A program made the position numbers and the translations under genes. DNA of 64,000 nt from Pseudomonas sp. QTF5. GTDB lineage: Bacteria; Pseudomonadota; Gammaproteobacteria; Pseudomonadales; Pseudomonadaceae. The notes beneath the pieces were generated by a model. The model was not told the origin of the DNA, searched no databases, and saw only the letters and a list, made by a program, of their open reading frames with translations. The first letter of the stretch is position 1. Each line of letters begins with the position of its first letter. This document shows, piece after piece, positions 36,983-46,770 of the stretch. Location of the stretch: positions 124,001 through 188,000 of the forward strand of contig NZ_AZRW02000006.1 of NCBI RefSeq assembly GCF_000512695.2, read 5' to 3'.

Positions 36983-38764
36983 TCAGCGATCCTCGTCCTC
37001 CCAATCCACCGGATGAATCATCAGATAGCTGTCGACTGCAGTGCCTATTGTTGGAAAGAACGCCGTTTCGCCAAGTCGCGCGAAAAGCCCGAATCGCTTC
37101 AGCTTGTCCTTGACCGGATCCTTCATCTCGGCCACGCACAACTTGATGCCCGCCGCGTGCAAGGTTTCGTCCAGCTCCGCCAACATGTCGGCAGAGGTCA
37201 CGTCCACGCTGGTGACGGGTTCCGCGGCAACGACCAGCCAGCGCACTGGCGTAGGCGATGCAGCCACGGCGTCCAGCACCCGGTCATGGAACAACTCGGC
37301 GTTGGCGAAAAACAACGGCGCATCCCAGCGAAACAGTACCAGGCCGGGTACAAGGCGCGCGTCGGGATAGCGCTTGATGTCGTGATAACCCTTGACGCCT
37401 TCAGCACGTCCCAGAACGGCAGAATAAGGACGCCAGCCATCCCACAGAAATTCGATGACGGCGATCACGATGGCCAGGCCGATGCCTTCAATCGCCCCCA
37501 GCACGGCCACGCCGACGGTGCAGACGATTGACAGCCAGAACTCCCAACGCTGGATTCGATAAATTCGTCGCAGGTCGGTGACCTCAATCAGACCGATGGC
37601 GGAGGCGATCACTACCGCAGCCAGTGCGCTGGTGGGTAAATCCTTCAACAGGTCCGGTGCCACCACCAGCAGCAAGGCAACAGCAAGTGCGCCGATGACT
37701 CCGGTCAGCTGGGTTTTGGCGCCTGCAGCCTCGGCCACGGGCGTACGTGACGAACTGCTGCTGATTGGAAAACCCTGAAAGAAACCGGCGGCCAGGTTGG
37801 CGACGCCGAGCCCCACCATTTCCTGGTTCGGGTCCACATAGGTACGGGTCCGCGCCGCATAGACACGCGAGAGTACGCTGGTATCGGCGAACGAAACCAG
37901 GGCAACGGCGCAACCGCCGATCAGGACGGGGACGATATCGGCGCGAGTGATCCAGGGGATGGCGAACGCAGGCAAGCCTTGTGGAAGAGAGCCGAGGACC
38001 GACACGCCAGCGCGCGCGGCAAGGTCCAGCACACCCACGGCGACGGTCGCTCCCGCCACGGCGATCAGAATGCCCGGCACGCGCTTGTTGCCCTTGAGCA
38101 ACAGGATCACCGCCAAAGTAGCTGCGCCGACCATGAAAGCGGTCCAGTTGGTTTTCCCCTCCATGACCGCTGTAGCGATCGCCCACAGGTTTCTCAGCGG
38201 GCCGTCGGATTCAATCGAAAAACCGAAAAACTTGGGCAGCTGGCTGATCAATACCGTCAGCGCGATCCCGTTCATGTACCCGTAGCGGATCGGTTTGGAA
38301 AGCAGCTCCGTGACAAAACCCAGGCGCGCTATGCCGGCCAGGATGCACACCGCCCCCGACACGATCGCCATCATGCCCGCAAGGGCGATTGCACGATGCG
38401 GATCGCCGCCGGACAGTGGCAGGACGACGGCGAGGATGACGGCAGCCAGCGAGGAATCCGGCCCCAGCACCAGAATCCGGCTGGGTCCGAACAGCGCATA
38501 AGCGAGCAGCGGAACGATGGTCGCGTAAAGGCCATAGATGCCGGGTACGCCTGATGCCACTGCGTAGGCGATGCCGACCGGGACCAGCATTGTGGTCAGC
38601 ACCAGTCCGGCCACGAGGTCGTGCCGAAACCAAGCCATTTGGTATTCGCGCAGCGTGCGCAGTCCCGGCAGCCAGCGACTCCAACCGGTTTTATCGTCGG
38701 TGGTACCCCTATGGGCAATCCGGCCCGGTTCCGGGACGGGAGGCGAAGCATCCGAATGGCTCAT
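36983..38764 (-). CDS. SulP family inorganic anion transporter with STAS domain
   Basis: 593 residues. Transmembrane part (about 25-430) with the SulP signature LVPVGIAYAVASGVPGIYGLYATIVPLLAYALFGPSR near residue 60, and a C-terminal STAS domain (about 455-575: ARLVPGLVLFRWDAPLFFANAELF, EPVTSVDVTSADMLAELDETL). Carries sulfate, bicarbonate or other anions; substrate unknown. Sits between ppk2 (49 bases upstream) and the AI-2E permease (101 bases downstream). Confidence 0.88.
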   Translation of the reverse strand: MSHSDASPPVPEPGRIAHRGTTDDKTGWSRWLPGLRTLREYQMAWFRHDLVAGLVLTTMLVPVGIAYAVASGVPGIYGLYATIVPLLAYALFGPSRILVLGPDSSLAAVILAVVLPLSGGDPHRAIALAGMMAIVSGAVCILAGIARLGFVTELLSKPIRYGYMNGIALTVLISQLPKFFGFSIESDGPLRNLWAIATAVMEGKTNWTAFMVGAATLAVILLLKGNKRVPGILIAVAGATVAVGVLDLAARAGVSVLGSLPQGLPAFAIPWITRADIVPVLIGGCAVALVSFADTSVLSRVYAARTRTYVDPNQEMVGLGVANLAAGFFQGFPISSSSSRTPVAEAAGAKTQLTGVIGALAVALLLVVAPDLLKDLPTSALAAVVIASAIGLIEVTDLRRIYRIQRWEFWLSIVCTVGVAVLGAIEGIGLAIVIAVIEFLWDGWRPYSAVLGRAEGVKGYHDIKRYPDARLVPGLVLFRWDAPLFFANAELFHDRVLDAVAASPTPVRWLVVAAEPVTSVDVTSADMLAELDETLHAAGIKLCVAEMKDPVKDKLKRFGLFARLGETAFFPTIGTAVDSYLMIHPVDWEDEDR

Positions 38765-38813
38765 AGGACTGTGGCCTTTTGGTGTACAGCGCAGATCCGT
38801 TTGAACGTGCCGG

Positions 38814-39638
38814 TCAGAATTTTTCCGGAATTCGCCGCAACGGATAATTCGGTTCGCGATAGCCGCCTGATTTCTGCCGCTTGGGCAAAATCACTTTTTC
38901 GCGCGGTACATTCTTGTACGGAATGCGGCTGAGCAAATCAGAGATGATGTTGAGGCGGGCCCGCTTCTTGTCGTTCGAGTTGGCCACCAGCCACGGAGCA
39001 TGTTCGGTATCGGTCGCCTTGAACATGTCGTCACGTGCGCGTGAGTAGTCATACCAGCGGCTGTATGACTTGAGATCCATTGGCGTCAGTTTCCAGGTTT
39101 TGCGGCCATCCTTGATCCGCGCCTCGAGCCGGCGGGTCTGCTCCTCTTCGCTGACTTCCAGCCAGTACTTGAACAGCATTACGCCCGAGTCGACCATCAT
39201 GCGTTCCATGAGAGGGGTCAGGCTCAGGAAACGGGTCGTCTGTTCATCGGTACAAAATCCCATCACCCGCTCGACCCCTGCGCGGTTGTACCAACTGCGA
39301 TCGAAGATCACCACCTCGCCAGCCGCTGGCATGTGCGACATGTAGCGCTGCATGTACATCTGGCTCTTCTCGCGATCGGTCGGTGCAGGTAGCGCCACCA
39401 CCCGAAAGACACGCGGGCTCACCCTCTCCGTGAGCGCCTTGATCGTCCCGCCCTTGCCGGCGCCGTCGCGCCCCTCGAAGACGATACAAATCTTGATGCC
39501 CTTCTGTTTCACCCATTCCTGCAACTTGACCATTTCGACATGCAGTCGGCGTAACTGCTCAAGATAGTCTTTGTTCGTCAGTTTCAAGGGTTCAGCGGCG
39601 TTACTTTTAACCGCGGGTTTCTTCTTGTCCTTTGCCAT
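38814..39638 (-). CDS. ppk2: Polyphosphate kinase 2
   Basis: 274 residues. Single PPK2 domain: Walker A GRDGAGKGGTIKALTE near residue 58, PAPTDREKSQMYMQRYMSHMP near 87, Walker B VVIFDRSWYNRAGVERVMGF near 110, and the lid DLKSYSRWYDYSRARDDMF. Transfers phosphate between polyphosphate and nucleotides. ATG 39638 has GAGG upstream; TTG 39644 is possible. First gene of the ppk2-sulP-AI-2E-channel run. Confidence 0.92.
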   Translation of the reverse strand: MAKDKKKPAVKSNAAEPLKLTNKDYLEQLRRLHVEMVKLQEWVKQKGIKICIVFEGRDGAGKGGTIKALTERVSPRVFRVVALPAPTDREKSQMYMQRYMSHMPAAGEVVIFDRSWYNRAGVERVMGFCTDEQTTRFLSLTPLMERMMVDSGVMLFKYWLEVSEEEQTRRLEARIKDGRKTWKLTPMDLKSYSRWYDYSRARDDMFKATDTEHAPWLVANSNDKKRARLNIISDLLSRIPYKNVPREKVILPKRQKSGGYREPNYPLRRIPEKF

Positions 39639-39917
39639 GACCAAAGCCTCACAAATGCCAGTTGCATTGCTTCGAGCAAACTGGCGTCAGTCGTGGACGG
39701 CCCTCTGCTCTTGACGTTTAACGCCTTACCAACCGCGTGAGTCTAGTCCATGGTTCAACCCTCAAGGGTTACTGCACGCTCCTGGAGGCTTTGCACAAAA
39801 CGGATAGCGATCTGCGCAAAGCGGCTATTGCTCCGTGCCCGGCGACTCTACCCTCGGCTTTACGGGACGTTAGCCGCGTTACCGACGCTCTAAAAACAAC
39901 AACAAGAGATAGATGCC
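39639..39917. other. Divergent intergenic region ppk2/benK
   Basis: 279 bases with no coding sequence I can support. It must hold the promoters of both ppk2 (minus) and benK (plus), but no convincing -35/-10 pair or operator stands out. The benABCD genes normally found before benK are absent. Confidence 0.5.
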
Positions 39918-41261
39918 ATGCGCAAGATCAACGTACATGAGGTTATCGACAACGCTCGATTCAACCGCTTTCACTGGATGGTGCTGTTCTGGTGCGCCCT
40001 GATCATCATCTTCGACGGATATGATTTGGTGATCTACGGCGTGGTGTTGCCGATGCTGATGAAAGAGTGGGGGCTCAGTCCCCTGCAAGCCGGCGCACTG
40101 GGCAGTTATGCCTTGTTCGGGATGATGTTCGGCGCGCTGTTCTTCGGCCCGCTGTCGGACAAGATCGGCCGCAAAAAAGCCATCACGATCTGCGTGATGC
40201 TGTTCAGCGGTTTTACCGTGCTCAATGGTTTTGCCCGTAACCCCACCGAGTTTGGCCTCTGCCGGTTCATTGCCGGGCTTGGCATTGGCGGGGTGATGCC
40301 CAACGTCGTGGCACTGATGAACGAGTACGCGCCGAAAAAAATCCGCAGCACGCTGGTGGCAATCATGTTCAGCGGCTACTCGGTGGGTGGGATGCTCTCG
40401 GCGGGGCTCGGCATCGTGCTGATCCCGAGTTTTGGCTGGCAGTCGGTTTTTTACGTGGCGGTGCTGCCGTTGCTGTTGCTGCCGTTGATCATGTACTTCC
40501 TGCCCGAATCGGTGGGTTTCATGCTGCGTCAGGGGCGCAATGAAGAAGCGCGCAACATCCTGGAACGGGTTGATCCGGCTTACGTCGCTCATGCTGGCGA
40601 TGAGTTGCACATGAGCGAAGTGAAGGGCACTGGCACCCCGGTGTTGCAACTGTTTCGCGAGGGCCGTGCGCTGCGCACGCTGATGCTGTGGCTGGCGTTT
40701 TTCTGCTGCTTGCTGATGGTCTACGCGTTGAGTTCCTGGCTGCCGAAACTGATGGCCAACGCCGGTTACAGCCTGGGCTCGAGTCTGTCGTTCCTGCTGG
40801 TGCTCAACTTCGGCGCCATTTTTGGTGCGGTCGGTGGCGGTGTACTGGGTGACAAGCTCAATCTGCCGCGAGTGCTGTCGGTGTTCTTCGTCGTTGCTGC
40901 GGTATCGATCAGTTTGTTGGGCTTCAACAGCCCGATGCCGGTGTTGTACCTGCTGATCGCCCTGGCCGGTGCCACCACCATCGGTTCGCAGATTCTGCTG
41001 TACGCCTGCGCCGCGCAGTTCTACTCCATGACCATTCGCTCCACCGGTTTGGGCTGGGCCTCGGGCATCGGGCGCAACGGCGCCATCGTCGGTCCGCTGC
41101 TGGGTGGTGCCTTGCTGGGGATCAGCCTGCCGCTGCAACTGAACTTCATGGCGTTTGCCTTGCCTGGCGCGGTGGCTGCTGTCGCGATGACCGTGTTCGC
41201 CATCAGCAGCCGGCGTAGCGCTTCGGGTGTCAGCCAAGCGCTTTCACCGACCGGCGCTTGA
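39918..41261 (+). CDS. benK: MFS transporter, aromatic acid:H+ symporter family (BenK-like)
   Basis: 447 residues, 12 membrane segments. AAHS family: FDGYDLVIYGVVLPMLMKEWGLSPLQAGALGSYALFGMMFGAL with the DGxD motif near residue 31, the loop 2-3 motif GPLSDKIGRKKAI, RFIAGLGIGGVMPN, and LPESVGFML. Probably imports benzoate; the neighbouring benE and BenF-like porin support this. Could be a related PcaK or vanillate carrier. Stop is 3 bases before benE. Confidence 0.85.
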   Translation: MRKINVHEVIDNARFNRFHWMVLFWCALIIIFDGYDLVIYGVVLPMLMKEWGLSPLQAGALGSYALFGMMFGALFFGPLSDKIGRKKAITICVMLFSGFTVLNGFARNPTEFGLCRFIAGLGIGGVMPNVVALMNEYAPKKIRSTLVAIMFSGYSVGGMLSAGLGIVLIPSFGWQSVFYVAVLPLLLLPLIMYFLPESVGFMLRQGRNEEARNILERVDPAYVAHAGDELHMSEVKGTGTPVLQLFREGRALRTLMLWLAFFCCLLMVYALSSWLPKLMANAGYSLGSSLSFLLVLNFGAIFGAVGGGVLGDKLNLPRVLSVFFVVAAVSISLLGFNSPMPVLYLLIALAGATTIGSQILLYACAAQFYSMTIRSTGLGWASGIGRNGAIVGPLLGGALLGISLPLQLNFMAFALPGAVAAVAMTVFAISSRRSASGVSQALSPTGA

Positions 41262-41264
41262 GCC

Positions 41265-42470
41265 ATGAAAGCTCTATTCCAGGACTTTTCCCTGTCTGCT
41301 GCCGTCGCCGGATTTATCGCCACGGTGATTTCCTACGCAGGCCCCTTGGTGATCATCTTTCAGGCGGCCGAGGCTGCGCAGCTCTCGCGGGAGGTGTTGT
41401 CGTCCTGGGTCTGGGCAATCTCCATCGGCAGCGCCGTGCTCGGCATCGGTTTGAGCCTGCGTTACCGCGTCCCGGTGATCATCGCGTGGTCGGCGCCGGG
41501 CTCGGCATTACTGGTGGCGCTGTTGCCGGAGATCTCCATGCCGGAAGCGGTGGGAGCCTATCTGGTCAGCAGCCTGATTATCTTCCTGGTCGGCGTGTCG
41601 GGAGCTTTCGACTGGATCATCGGCAAACTGCCCGCGGCGATTGCGGCGGCGATGCTGGCGGGGATTCTGTTCAGCTTCGGCACCGGGTTATTCGTGTCGC
41701 TGCAAGGCAAGCCATTACTGGTGCTGGCGATGTTTGCCACGTACCTGATCTGCAAGCGGGTGATGCCGCGTTACGCAGTGTTGATGGTGTTGCTGGTGGG
41801 CTGTTCCATCGCGTTTCTCGCCGGTGATTTGCACCGCGAAGCGCTGGTGATCGGTTGGGCCACGCCGATGTGGATCACCCCCGAATTCAGCCTGAGCGCG
41901 ATCCTGAATATCGCCTTGCCGTTGGTGATGGTGGCGCTGACCGGCCAGTTTGTGCCCGGCATGGCGGTGCTGCGCGCTAGTGGTTACTCAACGCCGGCCG
42001 GTCCGATCATCGCCAGCAGTGCGTTGGGCACTGCGTTGTTGGCACCGTTCGGTTGTCACGGGTTGAATCTGGCAGCGATTACCGCGGCCATTTGTACCGG
42101 TCGCGAGGCCCATGAAGATCCGGGCAAACGCTATGTGGCCGGGGTCGTGGGCGGCTTGTGTTACCTGGTGCTGGGGATCTTCGGTGCGACGCTGGTTTCG
42201 TTGTTTTCGGCGTTCCCCAAAGAGCTGATCGCGGCATTGGCCGGGCTGGCGCTGTTCGCCGCGATTGCCGGAGCGCTGGCCGGTGCAATGGCGGTGCCGA
42301 GTGATCGCGAAGCCGCGCTGGTGACCTTTCTCACCACCGCCTCGGGCATGTCGCTGTTTGGTTTGTCCGCCGTTTTTTGGGGGCTTATTTTCGGCATGGT
42401 CACGCACGTGCTGTTGAGCGCCCGGCGTCCCGCGCCTCAGGTCACGCCCGCACAGGAGGTGGCGCGCTGA
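41265..42470 (+). CDS. benE: Benzoate/H+ symporter BenE
   Basis: 401 residues, about 12 membrane segments. BenE family features: [22 protein letters not shown] near residue 18, [12 protein letters not shown] near 69, [61 protein letters not shown] near 225-290. Imports benzoate with protons. Starts 3 bases after the benK stop, so cotranscribed. Confidence 0.9.
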   Translation: MKALFQDFSLSAAVAGFIATVISYAGPLVIIFQAAEAAQLSREVLSSWVWAISIGSAVLGIGLSLRYRVPVIIAWSAPGSALLVALLPEISMPEAVGAYLVSSLIIFLVGVSGAFDWIIGKLPAAIAAAMLAGILFSFGTGLFVSLQGKPLLVLAMFATYLICKRVMPRYAVLMVLLVGCSIAFLAGDLHREALVIGWATPMWITPEFSLSAILNIALPLVMVALTGQFVPGMAVLRASGYSTPAGPIIASSALGTALLAPFGCHGLNLAAITAAICTGREAHEDPGKRYVAGVVGGLCYLVLGIFGATLVSLFSAFPKELIAALAGLALFAAIAGALAGAMAVPSDREAALVTFLTTASGMSLFGLSAVFWGLIFGMVTHVLLSARRPAPQVTPAQEVAR

Positions 42471-42582
42471 CCGAGTAGGTAGTCGCCACCCCGATCCTTA
42501 TCCGTTTTCACCATCCCCCGCGGCGAATCCGCCACGGGTGGAGCACTTCAACCTGTCGATCAATAACAATAAGAGAACAGCG

Positions 42583-43851
42583 ATGAAACAGATTCTTCCA
42601 GCAACCGGTTCAGTGTTGTCCCTGGCGGTCGTCTCGGGTTTTTCCAGTGGTGTGATGGCCGCCGAGGGCGGCTTCATCGAAGACACCACAGCCACCTTGC
42701 AGGCACGTAACTATTACTTCAGTCGGGACTTTTCCGACATCGTCGGGGCCAATCAACAGTCGAAGGCCGAAGAGTGGGCACAAGGCTTCATCCTCAACGT
42801 CAAATCCGGATATACCCAAGGCCCGATCGGTTTTGGTGTGGATGTCATCGGCCTGCTCGGACTCAAACTCGACAGCAGTCCGGACCGGGTCAACACCGGT
42901 TTGCTGCCGGTGCGCGATAACGGGCGCGCGGCGAATGAGTACAGCCGTCTGGAAGGTGCACTGAAAATGCGTTACTCCAAAACCGAGTTGAAAGTGGGTG
43001 AGTTGCAACCCAACCTGCCGGTGCTGGCCTTCAGCGATATCCGTCTGCTGCCGCCCAGCTATCAGGGCGCGAGCATCAGCTCCAATGAGATCGATGGCCT
43101 GACCTTGCAGGGCGGTCACTTGAATTCCACCAGCCTGCGCAACGAGGCCGGCGATGAAAAGATGCAGGCCATGCTCGGTCATGTACCGCAGCGTCAGGTC
43201 AGCAGCGATGGCTTCAACTTTGCTGGCGCCGATTACGCCTTCAATGACAAACGCAGTTCGGTCAGTGCCTGGTTCGGGCAACTGGAAGATATCTACAACC
43301 AGCGTTTTCTCGGCCTCAAGCACAGCCAGCCGATGGGCGACTGGACCCTGGGCGCCAACCTTGGCTATTACGATTCGCGTGAAGACGGCAAAAAGTTGCT
43401 GGGCAATATCGACAACCAGGCGTTCTTCTCCTTGCTGTCGGCCAAGCGCGGCGGCCACACCTTTTATGTCGGCTATCAGGGCATGTTCGGCGACAGCGCC
43501 TTCCCGCGAGTGTTTGCCAACATCTCGCCACTGGGCAACGAAGTGCCGACCTACGAGTTCGCCTACACCGACGAGCGCTCCTGGCAGGCGCGTTACGACT
43601 ACGACTTCGCAGCCCTCGGCATGCCGGGGCTGACCAGCACCGTGCGCTACATCACCGGTAATAACGTCGACACCGGCAAAGGGTTTGAAGGCAAGGACCG
43701 CGAGCGCGATCTGGATATCGGCTATGTGCTGCAGAGCGGCAGCCTCAAAGGCCTCGGGATCCGTGTGCGCAACGTTATGGCGCGTTCCAACTACCGCAGT
43801 GATATCGACGAAAACCGCCTGATCCTCAGTTACACCTGGAAGCTGTTATGA
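42583..43851 (+). CDS. benF: OprD-family outer membrane porin, BenF-like
   Basis: 422 residues. Signal peptide ending VMAAEGG (cleavage near residue 22), then the OprD N-terminal pattern [21 protein letters not shown], alternating beta-strands throughout, and a terminal ILSYTWKLL. Channel for aromatic carboxylates by family and position behind benK-benE. AAGAGAACAGCG precedes ATG 42583. Confidence 0.88.
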   Translation: MKQILPATGSVLSLAVVSGFSSGVMAAEGGFIEDTTATLQARNYYFSRDFSDIVGANQQSKAEEWAQGFILNVKSGYTQGPIGFGVDVIGLLGLKLDSSPDRVNTGLLPVRDNGRAANEYSRLEGALKMRYSKTELKVGELQPNLPVLAFSDIRLLPPSYQGASISSNEIDGLTLQGGHLNSTSLRNEAGDEKMQAMLGHVPQRQVSSDGFNFAGADYAFNDKRSSVSAWFGQLEDIYNQRFLGLKHSQPMGDWTLGANLGYYDSREDGKKLLGNIDNQAFFSLLSAKRGGHTFYVGYQGMFGDSAFPRVFANISPLGNEVPTYEFAYTDERSWQARYDYDFAALGMPGLTSTVRYITGNNVDTGKGFEGKDRERDLDIGYVLQSGSLKGLGIRVRNVMARSNYRSDIDENRLILSYTWKLL

Positions 43852-43860
43852 ACCTCGCGG

Positions 43861-44037
43861 TCACAGATCCGTGGTGCAGTCACCCATGACTTCGTATGTC
43901 ACCCGATGGCTCTGCCCTTGATGATCGACATACTCCATGGTCGCAGGCGCAACTCCGCAGGCGGTTGCGGTGTTTGTCACGGAAACTATCTTGGCGATGT
44001 CCAGCGGCTGAGCCGGGTCATACGAGGTGGCGGAGGG
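43861..44037 (-). pseudogene. DUF2790 protein remnant (C-terminal part)
   Basis: Minus-strand frame of 58 codons ending at TGA 43861: SYDPAQPLDIAKIVSV...ACGVAPATMEYVDHQGQSHRVTYEVMG. This matches the DUF2790 pattern (LDIAKVIS, CGVxPAxMxYxDxxGxxH, YxVMGxxC). There is no start codon or signal peptide; a TAG at 44038-44040 closes the frame upstream. Family members are short periplasmic proteins of about 85 residues, so the N-terminal third is lost. Below usual ORF cut-offs. Family call from memory of the pattern. Confidence 0.6.
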
Positions 44038-44061
44038 CTAAATGGAAGAGGCAACGACAGA

Positions 44062-44105
44062 AGCCCGCGGCGCCCATCTCAAACCGAGTGGGCGGCTGCG
44101 GGTCA
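44062..44105 (-). terminator. Possible terminator hairpin after dctM
   Basis: Imperfect long stem (AGCCCGCGGCGCCCATCTC against GAGTGGGCGGCTGCGGGT) 20 bases past the dctM stop. No uniform T run. Confidence 0.35.
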
Positions 44106-44123
44106 TTGGGCCTGAGGTCCCGG

Positions 44124-44970
44124 TTACCTCATCCCCAGCGAGTTCGGCAGGACCAGAGAAATCCACGGTACATAGGTAATCAATATCAGGAACAGGAGCA
44201 GGATAATCAGCCAAGGCATGGCTGCACGTATGGTGGCGGTCAGTGACATGCCGGTCACCGCTGAGGTGACGAACAGGTTCAGGCCAACGGGTGGCGTAAT
44301 CAGACCGATCTCCAGGTTCACCACCATGATGATCCCCAAATGAATCGGGTCGATTCCCAACTTCATGGCAATCGGGAACATGATCGGCGCCAGGATCAGG
44401 ATGATTGCCGAGGGTTCCATGAACGCCCCAGCCACCAATAACACGATGTTCACCACGAGCAGGAATGTCACCGGTGTCAGACCCGCGCCGATGACCCAGG
44501 CGGTGATTTGTTGGGGCAATTGCTCGGTGGTCAGTACATGAGCGAAGAGCATGGCATTGGCGATGATGAACATCAGCATGATGCTCAGCTTGGCGGATTC
44601 GAGCAGTACCTTCGGTATCTTCATCCTGGGCGGCATCTACACCGGGATGTTCACCCCGACCGAGGCGGCAGCAGTGGCGGCGGTCTACGCGGCATTCATT
44701 GCGCTATTCGTCTACAAGGACATGTCGTTTCGCGATCAAGCGCCGCGCCACACCGCCTGTGGTCATGAAGGCACCGGCGAGCAAAAAGAACGGGATGGCC
44801 AGCAATGTGTAGTGCTCGGAGGTCTCGAACAGCTTGATGGCCAGTGAGCGCACGGAGTCAGGGCTGAAAAAGATGATCGTCAGCGAACCGGCCAGGCCAA
44901 GGGAAATGGCGATCGGTACGCCGATAAACATCAACGCGAACAGAGCAACAAAGAGGAAGAGAATGGTCAT
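44124..44970 (-). pseudogene. dctM: TRAP transporter large permease DctM, disrupted by inversion and deletion
   Basis: Intact DctM has about 427 residues. Here the minus strand encodes the N-terminus (ATG 44970, MTILFLFVALFALMFIGVPIAI to FMTTGGVARRLI, about 79 residues) and the C-terminus (from IPKVLLES at about 44618 to the stop at 44124, about 164 residues: MEPSAIILILAPIMFPIA, GLITPPVGLNLFVTSAVTGM). Between them, on the plus strand at about 44619-44736, lies another DctM piece, ILGGIYTGMFTPTEAAAV to FVYKDMSFRD, in reverse orientation. About 145 residues are missing. The gene cannot give a working permease. Confidence 0.85.
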
Positions 44971-45599
44971 TTCTTATCATCCTCATGCTCGGTCAGTTTC
45001 AGCACCTCCGCGGCCTCGTCGGCCAGGCCCAGGCCCGTTTGACGGTTTTGCACAATGCGCACCAGAATCTCGGCAAAACGGATGAACACCAAGGCAAAAC
45101 CCACCGGCACAATCAGTCCGATGTGCCATTGCATGATGCCGTAATGACCGAGGTCCTCGGCCCCGATGCCGGCGATGAACAGCGTTTGAATCCATTCGAA
45201 ACTGGCGACGCTGAGCAGGCCCGCATAGGCCAGACTGCAGAGGCAGGCAATGATGCCAATGATTCGCTGAACCGGTTTGCTGGCCAGTTTCACCAAGGCA
45301 TCGACACCGATATGCCCAGCCGTGCGCACGCCATAGGACAAGCCGAAAAAGATCAACCAGGCGAACAAGGCTTTGGTCAGCGATATGCTCCACGTCATGG
45401 CTTGGGCCATCCCCATGACGCTGTCGCCAATGGCGAACAAGGGTTCACTGGCGCTCTGCCACTGCTCGGCGAGGCTGTAGAAAACGCTATAGAGGTTGTT
45501 AAGGATGACGTAAACGAACGTTACCAGCGTCATTGCCGCCAGCAGGAAGACGATAAAGCCTTCTTCGAAGTGATCCCAAATGCGCCGTAAGGCATTCAT
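44967..45599 (-). CDS. dctQ: TRAP transporter small permease DctQ
   Basis: 210 residues, four membrane segments. DctQ features: FIVFLLAAMTLVTFVYVILNN near residue 13, FFGLSYGVRTAGHIGVDALVKLAS near 95, WHIGLIVPVGFALVFIRFAEILVR near 165. ATG 45599 has GGGAG 9 bases upstream; an in-frame ATG at 45608 directly abuts that site. Stop overlaps the dctM start (ATGA). Works with DctP and DctM in C4-dicarboxylate uptake, but its partner DctM is broken here. Confidence 0.9.
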   Translation of the reverse strand: MNALRRIWDHFEEGFIVFLLAAMTLVTFVYVILNNLYSVFYSLAEQWQSASEPLFAIGDSVMGMAQAMTWSISLTKALFAWLIFFGLSYGVRTAGHIGVDALVKLASKPVQRIIGIIACLCSLAYAGLLSVASFEWIQTLFIAGIGAEDLGHYGIMQWHIGLIVPVGFALVFIRFAEILVRIVQNRQTGLGLADEAAEVLKLTEHEDDKK

Positions 45600-45670
45600 G
45601 AGTGGCATCTCCCGATCGAGTGACGACGATGAAACAGGAGCCACCCTTTCGGGCAGCGCCCGCCGGCAGA

Positions 45671-46666
<996 letters not shown>

Positions 46667-46770
46667 TTAGAGGTTCCTCTTGTTTTAGTTCTCGTGCCGT
46701 TCATGTCTGAAACGCGTTTGCACGGTGGACAAGAGGAGTCTAGGCAATAAATCACCATTGGTCGTTGCGA

